Shown piece after piece: positions 1-7,735 of a stretch of DNA of 64,000 bases. The stretch covers positions 931,476 through 995,475 of the forward strand of contig NZ_LMDP01000001.1 in NCBI RefSeq assembly GCF_001425835.1, written 5' to 3'. Position 1 is the stretch's first letter, and each line of letters begins with the position of its first letter. This DNA is from Afipia sp. Root123D2. GTDB taxonomy: Bacteria; Pseudomonadota; Alphaproteobacteria; Rhizobiales; Xanthobacteraceae. Under the pieces are notes generated by a model. That model saw only the letters and a program-made list of their open reading frames with translations. It made no database searches and had not been told where the DNA came from. The translations under genes were made by a program, and so were the position numbers.

Positions 1-62
1 GCGACGCGGCGGCGCGCACGGATCAGTCTTTCGAGGGATGCGGGATTGGCCGGGTTATGCTT

Positions 63-133
63 TCGCTCGCCCTGTGTCCGAGCGAGGGGCTGTCTTCCTA
101 AGCGAGATGGCCGGGACAAGCCCGGCCATGACA
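63..133. repeat. Intergenic palindromic repeat, partial copy (family 1, copy A)
   Basis: Positions 107-129 form a perfect 9-bp inverted repeat around a 5-nt loop, with the ATGGCCGGG/CCCGGCCAT arms that recur in five other places in this window. A second small hairpin (63-69 pairing with 79-85) lies just to the left. Only the right half of the composite element is recognisable here. No gene is visible in positions 1-162. Confidence 0.7.
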
Positions 134-162
134 GATTCCTAACTATGCGTGGCTTCTGGCCC

Positions 163-363
163 TTACGCCGTGCGATAGAGCACGCGGAATCGCGGCGGTG
201 TCGGCTTCACCATGGTCTGCCCGGCCTCGGGCAGAATGGCGATGACCTGTTCGCCGGAAATGCCGCGCTCGGCGAGTGCGGTGTTGAGAGCCTCGATCCT
301 CGCTTCGGTGTAGACCTCGCCGACGACATCGGCGTTGTTCAAAGCGCGTTGCGGTGCAGCCAT
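163..363 (-). CDS. Small conserved-looking protein downstream of katA
   Basis: A 66-residue protein starting with ATG at 363, preceded by a good AGGAG ribosome-binding site 6 nt upstream; this start is chosen over a longer upstream frame because of that site. It lies 64 bp downstream of katA on the same strand, so it may be co-transcribed. The sequence has a helical, acidic N-terminal half (NNADVVGEVYTEARIEALN), an ISGEQVIAILPEAGQ segment and a basic C-terminus ending RFRVLYRTA. No signal peptide, membrane segment or metal-binding motif is seen. I do not recognise the family; the position suggests a link to peroxide stress, but that is inference from neighbourhood only. Confidence 0.6.
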   Translation of the reverse strand: MAAPQRALNNADVVGEVYTEARIEALNTALAERGISGEQVIAILPEAGQTMVKPTPPRFRVLYRTA

Positions 364-427
364 GATGTCACTCCTGGTGATGGGTTGAAGGCCGGCGGCG
401 CGACTACGCCGCCGGTGATGTGTGCGG

Positions 428-1897
428 TTACTCGGCTGCCTGAGCCGAGGGCAGGTCGGAGGCGGAGAGACCCATCCGGGTCGCGACGCCGATGCCGTAA
501 TCGGGGTCGGCACGATAAAAGTGCACCACCTGCCGCTTGACGATCTCCACCGGGACGCCGTCCATCGCCGCGGCGATGTTGTGGAACAATTGCTCTTTCT
601 GGTCGGCGCTCATCAGCCGGAACAGGTCGCCGGGCTGGCGATAGTCGTCATTGCCGTCGCGGTGGTTGTAGCGATCGGCGTTGCCGGAGATCTTCAGTGG
701 CGGTTCGCGGAAGCGCTCGTCCTGCGCCGGGCCGCCGACCGAATTCGGCTCGTAGTAGGCGTCCGGATTTGCGTGGCCGTGCAATTTCATCGCGCCGTCG
801 GCGTGATAGGTGTGCACCGGAGAGCGCGGCTTGTTGACCGGCAACTGCTCGGCGTTGACGCCGACGCGGTAGCGGTGCGCATCCGCGTAGGAGAAGATTC
901 GCGCCTGCAGCATCTTGTCCGGCGAATGGCCGACGCCGGGGACGACGTTGGCGGGAGAGAGCGCCGCCTGTTCGACCTCGGCGAAATAGTTCTCCGGGTT
1001 CTTGTTCAGTTCGAGCACGCCGACCTCGATCAGCGGGTAGTCCTTGTGCGGCCACACCTTGGTGAGGTCGAACGGGTTGTACCAGTGCTTGCCGACGTCG
1101 GCTTCCGGCATCACCTGAACGTAGAACGTCCATTTCGGGAAGTCGCTTTTCTCGATCGCCTCGTAGAGATCGCGCTGATGGGTTTCGCGGTCGTGCGCGA
1201 TCTTCTGCGCAGCCTCGCTGTTGGTCCAGTTCTTGATGCCCTGCTGGGACTTGAAATGGAATTTCACCCAGAAGCGCTCGTTCTTGTCGTTGATGAACGA
1301 ATAGGTGTGCGAGCCGAAGCCGTGGACGTGACGATAGCTCTGCGGCAGGCCGCGATCGGACATCAGGATCGTCACCTGATGCAGGCTTTCCGGCGACAGC
1401 GACCAGAAATCCCACATCGCGGTCGGCGAGCGCATGTTGGTGCGCGGGTGCCGCTTCTGGGTATGGATGAAATCGGGGAATTTCAGCGGATCGCGGACGA
1501 AGAACACCGGCGTGTTGTTGCCGACGATGTCCCAGTTGCCCTCCGACGTGTAGAAACGCAGCGCCCAGCCGCGCACGTCACGCTCGGCATCGGCCGCGCC
1601 GCGTTCGCCGGCGACGGTCGAGAAGCGCAGGAACGCCTCGGTCTTGGTGCCGGGCTTCAGGGCTGCAGCTTTCGAATATTTCGTGATGTCGTGGGTGATG
1701 GTCAGCGTGCCGTAAGCCGCGGAGCCCTTGGCATGAACGGTGCGCTCCGGAATCCGCTCGCGATTCTGGTGGGCGAGTTTTTCCAGCAGATGGAAGTCCT
1801 GCATCAGCACCGGGCCGAGGGGGCCCGCAGTCAGCGAATTCTGGTTGTCGGCAACCGGGGCACCGGACGCCGTGGTCATGGTCGGTTTTTTGGTCAT
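428..1897 (-). CDS. katA: Catalase KatA, monofunctional haem catalase
   Basis: A 489-residue small-subunit haem catalase that dismutates hydrogen peroxide in the cytoplasm. The active-site His is in RTVHAKG (about His55), the distal Asn is in VGNNTPVFF (about 127-128) and the proximal haem Tyr is in [14 protein letters not shown] (about Tyr336). Length and motifs fit typical bacterial small-subunit catalases. The start at 1897 is chosen because AAAGGAGAG lies just upstream; the frame stays open further upstream but that part is not catalase-like. It is divergent from oxyR across 97 bp, the classical arrangement for OxyR control of catalase. Confidence 0.96.
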   Translation of the reverse strand: MTKKPTMTTASGAPVADNQNSLTAGPLGPVLMQDFHLLEKLAHQNRERIPERTVHAKGSAAYGTLTITHDITKYSKAAALKPGTKTEAFLRFSTVAGERGAADAERDVRGWALRFYTSEGNWDIVGNNTPVFFVRDPLKFPDFIHTQKRHPRTNMRSPTAMWDFWSLSPESLHQVTILMSDRGLPQSYRHVHGFGSHTYSFINDKNERFWVKFHFKSQQGIKNWTNSEAAQKIAHDRETHQRDLYEAIEKSDFPKWTFYVQVMPEADVGKHWYNPFDLTKVWPHKDYPLIEVGVLELNKNPENYFAEVEQAALSPANVVPGVGHSPDKMLQARIFSYADAHRYRVGVNAEQLPVNKPRSPVHTYHADGAMKLHGHANPDAYYEPNSVGGPAQDERFREPPLKISGNADRYNHRDGNDDYRQPGDLFRLMSADQKEQLFHNIAAAMDGVPVEIVKRQVVHFYRADPDYGIGVATRMGLSASDLPSAQAAE

Positions 1898-1994
1898 GAG
1901 GCTCTCCTTTGCGGATTTAACGCAACGGTAGGAGGGCTTGTCGATCAGGTCTAATCGTATTAATAGCCATTCTAGATAAGAAAAACTGATCGAT
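1898..1994. promoter_or_regulatory. Shared katA-oxyR intergenic control region
   Basis: This 97-bp region must contain both divergent promoters. An AT-rich core at 1951-1966 begins CTA and ends TAG, and on the minus strand reads CTAT-N7-ATTAG, which resembles the inner half of an OxyR site (CTAT-N7-ATAG). The outer half-sites are poor matches, so the OxyR assignment rests mainly on gene order and on the regulator next door. Confidence 0.45.
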
Positions 1995-2897
1995 ATGGTT
2001 TCACTCAGGCAGCTCAAATACTTCGATGCCGTCGCCCGGACCTTGCATTTCGGCAGGGCAGCCGAGCTGTGCGCGATCACCCAGCCGGCGCTGTCCATGC
2101 AGGTTCAGGAATTCGAAAAGTTTCTCGGCGTGCAGCTTCTGGAACGCGGGCGCAACGGCGTGATGCTGACCGAGGGCGGCAAGGACATCGCGCAGCGCGC
2201 GGCGCGGGTGCTGGCCGACGTGCGAGACATTGTCGATGTCGCCCGGCGGCAGGGAGATGTGTTGTCCGGGCCGCTCAGCCTCGGGGTGATCCCCTCGATC
2301 GCGCCCTACATCCTTCCGCAGCTTCTGCCGGCGGTGCGGAGCGCGTTTCCCGATCTCGATCTCCATATCCGCGAGACCCAGACCCAGCTCCTGACCCGCG
2401 AATTGCTCGACGGCCAACTCGATCTGCTGCTGCTCGCGCTGCCCGTCGAGCATCCCGACATCGAAACCATCCGTCTGTTCGAGGATCGCTTCCTGCTGGC
2501 GATGGCAAAATCGCATCGCGTCTCCAACCGCGTGCGCGCGACGCCCGACCTGCTGAAGGGCGACCGTCTGCTGCTGCTGGAGGAGGGGCACTGCATGCGC
2601 GATCAGGCGCTGGCGTTCTGCAGCCTGCGGCGGATCGAAAGCATCAACACTTTCGGTGCGTCGTCGCTCTCGACTCTGGTGCAGATGGTGGTGAACGATC
2701 TCGGCATGACGCTGTTGCCTGAACTTGCCGTGCCGCTCGAGGCCAGGCGCGGCGAGATTCACCTGATGCGCTTCGCCGATCCCGAGCCCCAGCGCACCAT
2801 CGGATTGGCGTGGCGGCGCAGTTCGCCGCGCAAGCGCCACTTCGTCGAGCTCGGCAAGATGATCGAGGCGGCGAAGGCGGGATCGTCAAATGCATGA
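1995..2897 (+). CDS. oxyR: OxyR, hydrogen-peroxide-sensing LysR regulator
   Basis: A 300-residue LysR-type regulator. Residues 1-60 form the winged helix-turn-helix ([20 protein letters not shown]). The substrate-like domain carries the OxyR redox pair in [16 protein letters not shown], Cys200 and Cys209, matching Cys199/Cys208 of E. coli OxyR in sequence and spacing. It is therefore a peroxide sensor that switches by disulfide formation rather than by a small-molecule inducer. It is divergent from katA, its expected main target. The ATG at 1995 is the usual LysR start. Its 3' flank contains an inverted tRNA-Arg fragment. Confidence 0.95.
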   Translation: MVSLRQLKYFDAVARTLHFGRAAELCAITQPALSMQVQEFEKFLGVQLLERGRNGVMLTEGGKDIAQRAARVLADVRDIVDVARRQGDVLSGPLSLGVIPSIAPYILPQLLPAVRSAFPDLDLHIRETQTQLLTRELLDGQLDLLLLALPVEHPDIETIRLFEDRFLLAMAKSHRVSNRVRATPDLLKGDRLLLLEEGHCMRDQALAFCSLRRIESINTFGASSLSTLVQMVVNDLGMTLLPELAVPLEARRGEIHLMRFADPEPQRTIGLAWRRSSPRKRHFVELGKMIEAAKAGSSNA

Positions 2898-2906
2898 TTC
2901 TGCAAG

Positions 2907-2938
2907 CGACCCTCGGAATCGAAATCCGATGCTCTATC
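2907..2938 (-). repeat. 32-nt perfect copy of the tRNA-Arg(TCG) anticodon region, inverted
   Basis: The minus strand of 2907-2938 is identical over 32 nt to positions 6269-6300 of the tRNA-Arg gene: the end of the D-arm, the whole anticodon arm and the variable loop. The flanking bases on both sides differ. It starts 9 bp after the oxyR stop codon, in the orientation opposite to the real tRNA. It cannot be a functional tRNA because both acceptor halves are missing. It may be a remnant of tRNA-targeted integration or a copy made by illegitimate recombination. Confidence 0.9.
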
Positions 2939-2968
2939 GAAGGTCATCTGTTGTCTGAGGTTTGGAAT

Positions 2969-3055
2969 CGTCATGCCCGAGCTCGTCCCGGGCATCCACG
3001 TATTCCTTTCAGAGCGGCCAAAACGTGGATGGCCGGAATAAATCCGGCCATGACG
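2969..3055. repeat. Intergenic palindromic repeat, full copy (family 1, copy B)
   Basis: An 87-bp composite palindrome that begins CGTCATG and ends CATGACG. It has a left hairpin (ATGCCCGAGctcgtcccGGGCAT), a central arm pair around CACGT/ACGTG and a right hairpin with GGCCGG-aataaa-TCCGGCC. It sits between the convergent oxyR and oxidoreductase genes, where such elements may also act as terminators. Confidence 0.85.
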
Positions 3056-3100
3056 CAGTCGCGGAGAGCACTCTCCTTTAATCGGTTTCCGAGGGGATGC

Positions 3101-3987
3101 TCACAAATCCGCGAACATCAGCGAGCGATGCGTCGCGGCACCGGCCATCGTGCCGTCGCCGACCGCGAGTGCGATATTGCCGGCCATTCGCGCGATATCG
3201 CCGCAGGCGAACACGCCGGGTACGGTGGTTTCCTTCATCGCATCGGTTTTCACCACCGGACCCATGGGGCCGTGATCGAAGTCGCAGCCGAGTTGTTCGG
3301 CGAGCGGATCGGCGCGGCTGATCCGCGTTATCGTGAACAGACCGTCGAGCGCAACGGCGCGCCCATCACTCAGTTCGACCGTCGCATGATCGCTGATCCG
3401 CGCAATCGGCTGGCGCTCCAGCGTGACGCCGCGCTTGCGCAGTTGCGCCATCTGCCCGTCGTCGGGCACGAACGCCTCGTTGAGGAACAGTGTTGTCTCG
3501 CCCCAGTCCGGTAACATCAGGGCGTGATGCATCGACAATTCGGACGAGGCGATGACGCCGATGCGGCCGCGCCTCAATTCGTAGCCGTGACAATAGGGGC
3601 AGTGGAACACGCTCTTGCCCCAGCGCTCGGCAAGCCCCGGCACGTCCGGCAACTGATCTCCAACGCCGGTGGCGAGAATCAGGCGCTGCGCTTGGTGGCT
3701 TTCATTTGCGGCCTCGACGGCAAATCCATCCGCGGTCTTGCGCGACGCGGCGGCGCGGGCGCAAGCCAGGTGACGCTCGGATAGACCAGCAATTGCGCGC
3801 GGGCCTCTGCGGTAATCGCACCAGGCGCGCGGCCGTCCTGGCCGAGGAAACCGTGAGAGCTTTCAGCGAAGCGATTGCGCCGCAGGCCTTCGTCGATCAC
3901 CAGAACGGAGCGGCGGGCGCGGGCGAGCTGCAGTCCTGCGGACAGGCCGGCATAACTGCCGCCCACGATGATGGCGTCATAGGTCAT
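3101..3987 (-). pseudogene. Thioredoxin-reductase-like FAD/NAD(P) oxidoreductase, frameshifted
   Basis: Two reading frames together make one protein of about 295 residues. The N-terminal part (3987 down to about 3760) has the FAD dinucleotide fold (DAIIVGGSYAGLSAGLQLARA). The rest (about 3760 down to 3101) has the redox motif HCPYCHGYE and a C-terminal FAD-binding segment VPGVFACGDIARM. The break lies in a GC-rich run around 3747-3770, and one base restores a continuous frame passing through RLILATGVGDQLPDVPGL. The ATG at 3987 overlaps the stop of the Rrf2 gene by 4 bp, so the two are an operon. It may be a recent pseudogene or a base-calling error. The likely role is reduction of a disulfide or small redox partner. 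Confidence 0.8.
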
Positions 3988-4439
3988 GTGCGTACTCTCG
4001 ATGTGTGGTTCTTGAATTTTGCGGCGCGGCGGCGATAGTCGTCGGTGAGCGCGGCGAGGGTAACGTCGCCGAGACGGCCGATCAGCAAGGCCTCGGCTTC
4101 CTGAAACGCACCGGTCAGCGATTGATTAACGGCCTGTTCGACGAGGCAGGGCGGGCCTTCGAGATGAATGCCGATCGCCAGCAACGCCGGCGAGCCCAGC
4201 GCCTCATAGATATCCTTCAGCGTCACCTTGGTGAGATCGCAGGCGATCTCCCAGCCACCGCCATGGCCCTTTTCGGAGCGCACGAAGCCGGCCTTGCGCA
4301 GGCCCGCCATGGTGCGGCGAACGACGACCGCGTTGGTGTTCATGCAGGTTGCGAGTTCCGCCGAGGTCATCGGCCGACTCTGGTCTGCCATATGAAGCAA
4401 GGCATGGAGTGTCGCTGAAAGTCTGCCGTCGCGTCTCAT
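3984..4439 (-). CDS. Rrf2-family transcriptional regulator
   Basis: A 151-residue Rrf2-type DNA-binding protein. The N-terminal winged helix (SATLHALLHMA, SAELATCMNTNAVVVRRTMAGLRKAGFV) is followed by the typical wing with GHGGGWEIA and the region VTLKDIYEALG. The three clustered cysteines of iron-sulfur members such as IscR are absent; only one Cys (PPCLVE) lies in that region, so it is probably not cluster-based. It overlaps the downstream oxidoreductase by 4 bp and probably regulates that gene and itself, in the manner of YwnA-like Rrf2 proteins paired with oxidoreductases. Confidence 0.88.
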   Translation of the reverse strand: MRRDGRLSATLHALLHMADQSRPMTSAELATCMNTNAVVVRRTMAGLRKAGFVRSEKGHGGGWEIACDLTKVTLKDIYEALGSPALLAIGIHLEGPPCLVEQAVNQSLTGAFQEAEALLIGRLGDVTLAALTDDYRRRAAKFKNHTSRVRT

Positions 4440-4458
4440 GTAACTTCATATGATACAT
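4438..4458. promoter_or_regulatory. Candidate Rrf2 operator (imperfect 21-bp palindrome)
   Basis: The sequence has ATGTA and TACAT ends separated by 11 nt and overlaps the Rrf2 start codon. Its size and position fit autoregulation by an Rrf2 protein. The inner bases are only partly symmetric, so this is tentative. Confidence 0.35.
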
Positions 4459-4594
4459 AAGAAGGCCTCCGTCAAGTGTGGAGCCGATATGACGGATATG
4501 CGGTGGGTTTCAGTTAAGCCGAGAGGAGTGGAGAGGGGGTGACACGCATCGTAGTGACCCCATCAACGACCCGCGTACCGGGCGGTTTTTCTGG

Positions 4595-4786
4595 TCAGCC
4601 GTGCATCGAGAATTGCTGCTGCTCACCGGCAGGCTTGTTCCCGTCCAGCCAGTCCTGCTCTTCGGCGAGCGCAAGCCAGGCCGCTTCCATGCGCTTGAAG
4701 CGCCTGAACGAGGCCTCGTCCTTGGCGCTTTCGGCCATCTGCATGCAGTTCACGGCGTTGCGCCGGAACGTGTCCGAATCCTTCAC
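4595..4786 (-). CDS. Small helical protein of unknown function
   Basis: A 63-residue protein with a GTG start at 4786 and a GGAG ribosome-binding site 8 nt upstream. It is rich in charged and aromatic residues (DTFRRNAVNCMQMAESAKDE, then RRFKRMEAAWLALAEEQDWL) and should fold as two short helices. It ends with a polar tail. Small proteins of this kind are common in this bacterial group, but I cannot name a function. It stands alone, with no operon partner visible. Confidence 0.65.
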   Translation of the reverse strand: MKDSDTFRRNAVNCMQMAESAKDEASFRRFKRMEAAWLALAEEQDWLDGNKPAGEQQQFSMHG

Positions 4787-4847
4787 GTCATTACTCCGGC
4801 ACTCCGGCCTGTTATCGGTTCGCTCAGGAGTGAATCTTGCCCCTCGG

Positions 4848-5135
4848 TCACGCGTTGCGTCCTTTGGGCGCGGGAGGAGTGGGCTTGTTTCCGGCTTTCG
4901 ACGGGGTGCTGCGCCGGACGGTGCGGACTTTGCTGATCTGAGAGACTTCCACCGGGCCGCTCTCGACAGCTCTCTCGATCACCACACGCATGGCGACGCG
5001 CTGTTCCATGCCGTCATACTTTACTTTGGGAGAGATTCCGGGAGATCTAGCGCCGTTGCCGGGGTGTCGAGGCGTTTCTCCGATCCGCCCGTTGGGCAGA
5101 CCCTCCATCTTCCCGAACCGGCGATCCCACGACAC
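4848..5135 (-). CDS. Possible small basic protein, doubtful
   Basis: A 95-residue open frame 78 bp downstream of the LuxR-type gene on the same strand. The middle part (MRVVIERAVESGPVEVSQIS) looks like plausible protein, while both ends are low-complexity and rich in Pro, Arg, Gly and Lys. No domain is recognisable and no strong ribosome-binding site is obvious. It may be a real orphan gene or noise; no competing frame on the other strand looks better. Confidence 0.3.
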   Translation of the reverse strand: MSWDRRFGKMEGLPNGRIGETPRHPGNGARSPGISPKVKYDGMEQRVAMRVVIERAVESGPVEVSQISKVRTVRRSTPSKAGNKPTPPAPKGRNA

Positions 5136-5213
5136 AACGCAACTCCTTGCTACCCAACGCCGATATCAATCGCGGGCAGGGCAAATCGTTCCGCCCAAAA
5201 TCGCGTGAGGGTC

Positions 5214-5945
5214 CTATGGGACGATGATCCGGTTGCGGATCGCAATCGCGACGGCGTGAGTGCGATTGGAGGCGCCGAGTTTCCGGGCCGCCGTCGTGAG
5301 ATGCTCTTCGACAGTGCGCTGTCCGATATGAAGAATGGCGCCGATCTCGTAAGCCGTCTTGCCCTGTGATGCCCAGGACAGGGTCTCACGCTCGCGCGGA
5401 GTCAGCCCGTAACTCGTTGCGGGTTGTGAATCCATAAGCGTGCATATGGCTTCAAAGGCGTAGAGCGACATGATGTGCAGCGCGGGCTTGCTGCGAAGAT
5501 TGAGATCGATGTTCTGCCCGCCGAGGGAGACGACAGCCTTGAATCCGCCGAGACCGTGGATCGGCGTGATGAAGCCCTTCGACATCCGGAAATCTGTGGC
5601 CCGATTCATGACCTCCGCCGCACGGGGTTCTTTGATCCGGTCGTAAGGCGCTTCCGCCCATTCGAAGGGCTGGGTCGTTCGCCGGCAGTGACGGACGACG
5701 GGGTCGTCGTGCTCGTAGTCATTTTGCGTGTAAAGATCGAACCATCCGGCAGGCCATCGCTTCGCCATCACCCGGGATGAAAAATCGCCGTTCGGATTGA
5801 GGGGCAGCCCGGCGACAATGATCGTTTCAAAACCGAAACGATTGAAGGCGCGCTCCGCGTCATCCATCACGCCGACAACCGTCGTGTGCCTGTTCAGCCC
5901 ATCGATGAAGTCGAAAGCATCCCGCCCGTAGTCTACGGCCACCAC
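5214..5945 (-). CDS. LuxR-type quorum-sensing regulator (solo)
   Basis: A 243-residue LuxR-family protein. Residues about 20-165 form an autoinducer-binding domain with the expected aromatic/acidic pattern W-x(3)-Y then DDP (PAGWFDLYTQNDYEHDDPVV), a later W (FEWAEAP) and SKGFITPIHG. The C-terminal 65 residues are a GerE-type helix-turn-helix (LTPRERETLSWASQGKTAYE, then RTVEEHLTTAARKLGASNR). The start is a GTG at 5945 with GAGGAG upstream. No acyl-homoserine-lactone synthase gene lies in the window, so it is a LuxR solo that may sense a signal made elsewhere in the genome or by neighbours. Confidence 0.9.
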   Translation of the reverse strand: MVAVDYGRDAFDFIDGLNRHTTVVGVMDDAERAFNRFGFETIIVAGLPLNPNGDFSSRVMAKRWPAGWFDLYTQNDYEHDDPVVRHCRRTTQPFEWAEAPYDRIKEPRAAEVMNRATDFRMSKGFITPIHGLGGFKAVVSLGGQNIDLNLRSKPALHIMSLYAFEAICTLMDSQPATSYGLTPRERETLSWASQGKTAYEIGAILHIGQRTVEEHLTTAARKLGASNRTHAVAIAIRNRIIVP

Positions 5946-6250
5946 CGTAACAACTCCTCAGCGTCCCGATTCCACCTAGAGTAGGTGAAGATTCTTGCGA
6001 CAGCGAGCGGTTTTCGCCGATTGGTCAGCACCGGCTTGTCGATAGCGGGAAAATTATCGTCGAAGTGAAAAGACTTTATACGGGTTGATGGGGGTACATG
6101 CGTGCGGTCCGTGCCTGATCGTAGCGCCCCCAATCGGTTCGGCACAGGTCGCCGGTCACTGTAACCGTGTGCACGTCCGGGTTGGTTCTGCGGTTTGCAG
6201 CCACCTCTGTGGTTGAAAACCATTGTCTTTTCATGGATAACCCGGGGGAC
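5946..6250. other. Intergenic region between luxR-type gene and tRNA-Arg
   Basis: This 305-bp region has no supported gene. It must carry the luxR-type promoter at its left end and the tRNA promoter at its right end. A small inverted repeat CGGT-N7-ACCG lies at 6153-6167. I see no convincing lux box. Confidence 0.5.
6213..6241 (+). promoter_or_regulatory. Putative sigma-70-type promoter of tRNA-Arg
   Basis: TTGAAA at 6213-6218 and GATAAC at 6236-6241 are separated by exactly 17 nt. The -10 hexamer ends 9 nt before the first base of the mature tRNA, which fits a very short leader. Confidence 0.5.
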
Positions 6251-6327
6251 GCGCTCCTAGCTCAGCTGGATAGAGCATCGGATTTCGATTCCGAGGGTCG
6301 GGAGTTCGAATCTCTCGGAGCGCGCCA
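6251..6327 (+). tRNA. tRNA-Arg (anticodon TCG)
   Basis: A complete cloverleaf: acceptor stem GCGCTCC pairing with GGAGCGC, D-arm with AGCTGGATA, anticodon stem TCGGA/TCCGA around loop TTTCGAT giving anticodon TCG (reads CGA), T-arm with TTCGAAT, discriminator G and an encoded CCA end. A 32-nt internal segment is duplicated in inverted orientation at 2907-2938. Confidence 0.97.
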
Positions 6328-6530
6328 CTTTCACGCCATTCCGGATAGAGCTTCGAGCCGTCGTGACCATCAATCGGTCCCTTGCTCGCGGGATTCTGTC
6401 AAACCCTCGTCGAGATTACGGAACTGGATCGTGATCCTTTCAGGGAGTGGCCAAGGGCGCATCGGGTCCCCTTGTGGCAGGCAAGCTCTGCCCTCGCGCT
6501 CCAGAATTGCACTCATCGGAATATGGCGAA

Positions 6531-6549
6531 AATTACGCCATGCGTAATT
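6531..6549. promoter_or_regulatory. 19-bp perfect palindrome upstream of the nitrilase gene
   Basis: AATTACGC and GCGTAATT flank the 3-nt spacer CAT, about 82 bp before the nitrilase start. Its size and symmetry suit a dimeric repressor or activator. The IclR-family gene at 9162-9920 is the natural candidate regulator. The rest of the 6328-6630 gap holds no supported gene. Confidence 0.55.
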
Positions 6550-6630
6550 CGTTTCGGCATTTGCACATGACTTATGTAGCGGCTTAGCGGAGGCTCCCGG
6601 CGTCATCCAGACTGAGAGGATAGGACGTCA

Positions 6631-7701
6631 ATGGATACCCTACCGAAATTCAAGGCCGCCGCCGTTCAGGCGGCTCCCTGCTTTCTAGATCGTGCTGCGA
6701 GCGTGGCGAAAGCCTGTCGTCTGATTGCGGAAGCGTCGAGCAATGGCGCCAACCTTGTCGTTTTCCCCGAAGTCTTCATACCGGGCTATCCCTATTGGAA
6801 CTGGTGCATGACGCCGCTGCAAGGCAGCGAATGGTTCAAGAAGCTGTGCCTGAGTTCGGTCGAGATGGACGGCCCGGAGATCGCTACCCTCTGCGGTGCG
6901 GCGCGTGCGGCAGACGCCTATGTCGTTATCGGCATCAACGAGCGAAGCCCGATCAGCACAGCGACGCTGTACAACACCAATATCATGATCTCGCCGCAGG
7001 GAAGTGTGATCGGCAAGCACCGCAAGCTCGTACCGACATTTGCCGAAAAGCTGACATGGGCGAGCGGTGACGGCAGCAGCATCCGCGTCTACGACACCGA
7101 GCTTGGCCGCGTAGGAATGCTCGCGTGCGGCGAAAACACCAATACTCTCGCGCGTTTTTCGTTGCTGGCACAGGGAGAAATGATTCACATCGCCAACTAC
7201 ATTGGCTTTCCGTTCGTGAAGGATTACGACATGCCGACGGCGATTCAGATTCGCGCCGGTGCACATTCCTTCGAAGGCAAGGTGTTCACCATCGTGTCGT
7301 GTTCGGCGATGTCACCGGAGATCGTCGACATGCTGGCGCTCGACGAGCCGATGCGTGCGATGCTGTCAGGAACGCCGGCTGCGTTCTCGGGAATTTACGG
7401 TCCGGATGGCCGACTGATCACCGAGCCGCTGATCGACGATGAGGGGATCGTCTACGCCGAACTCGATCTCGACCGTTGTATCGAGCCCAAGCAGTATCAT
7501 GACATCATCGGCCACTATAACCGCTTCGATATTTTCGAGCTGAGCGTCAACCGTACGCCGCAGTCAGCAGTGCGGCTGCATGGCGATGTAACCGAAACTG
7601 AATCCGGCGGGGACACGCCGAACACGAGAAGCGAAAACCTCAATATCGGGCCGCAGGGAAACACGATCGAACGGAAAGTCCACGCCGTGGACAGACGATA
7701 G
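6631..7701 (+). CDS. Nitrilase (carbon-nitrogen hydrolase)
   Basis: A 356-residue nitrilase that should hydrolyse an organic nitrile to the carboxylic acid and ammonia. The catalytic triad is visible: Glu47 in VVFPEVFIPG, Lys132 in HRKLVPT and Cys166 in MLACGENTNTLARF. The CGENTN context is typical of true nitrilases rather than amidases or cyanide hydratases, and a polar C-terminal tail of about 50 residues follows the core, as in helix-forming nitrilases. A GAGAGGAT ribosome-binding site precedes ATG 6631. The next gene, an MFS transporter, follows after 34 bp and is probably co-transcribed. The substrate is not determinable from the sequence. Confidence 0.93.
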   Translation: MDTLPKFKAAAVQAAPCFLDRAASVAKACRLIAEASSNGANLVVFPEVFIPGYPYWNWCMTPLQGSEWFKKLCLSSVEMDGPEIATLCGAARAADAYVVIGINERSPISTATLYNTNIMISPQGSVIGKHRKLVPTFAEKLTWASGDGSSIRVYDTELGRVGMLACGENTNTLARFSLLAQGEMIHIANYIGFPFVKDYDMPTAIQIRAGAHSFEGKVFTIVSCSAMSPEIVDMLALDEPMRAMLSGTPAAFSGIYGPDGRLITEPLIDDEGIVYAELDLDRCIEPKQYHDIIGHYNRFDIFELSVNRTPQSAVRLHGDVTETESGGDTPNTRSENLNIGPQGNTIERKVHAVDRR

Positions 7702-7735
7702 CAACGATGCATGGGTTATGAACGGGGGGACAAAC

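Noticed and set aside
422-1954. Long open frame on the plus strand opposite katA
   Set aside because: It is the antisense shadow of catalase; composition is Arg/Val/Asp-rich with no domain, while the minus strand has full catalase motifs.
2907-6300. Genomic island bounded by tRNA-Arg and its copy
   Set aside because: The copy is inverted and internal to the tRNA, no integrase is present, and the genes between look like normal chromosomal ones.
6167-6547. Open frame running through tRNA-Arg
   Set aside because: Its peptide is just the translated tRNA gene plus flanks.
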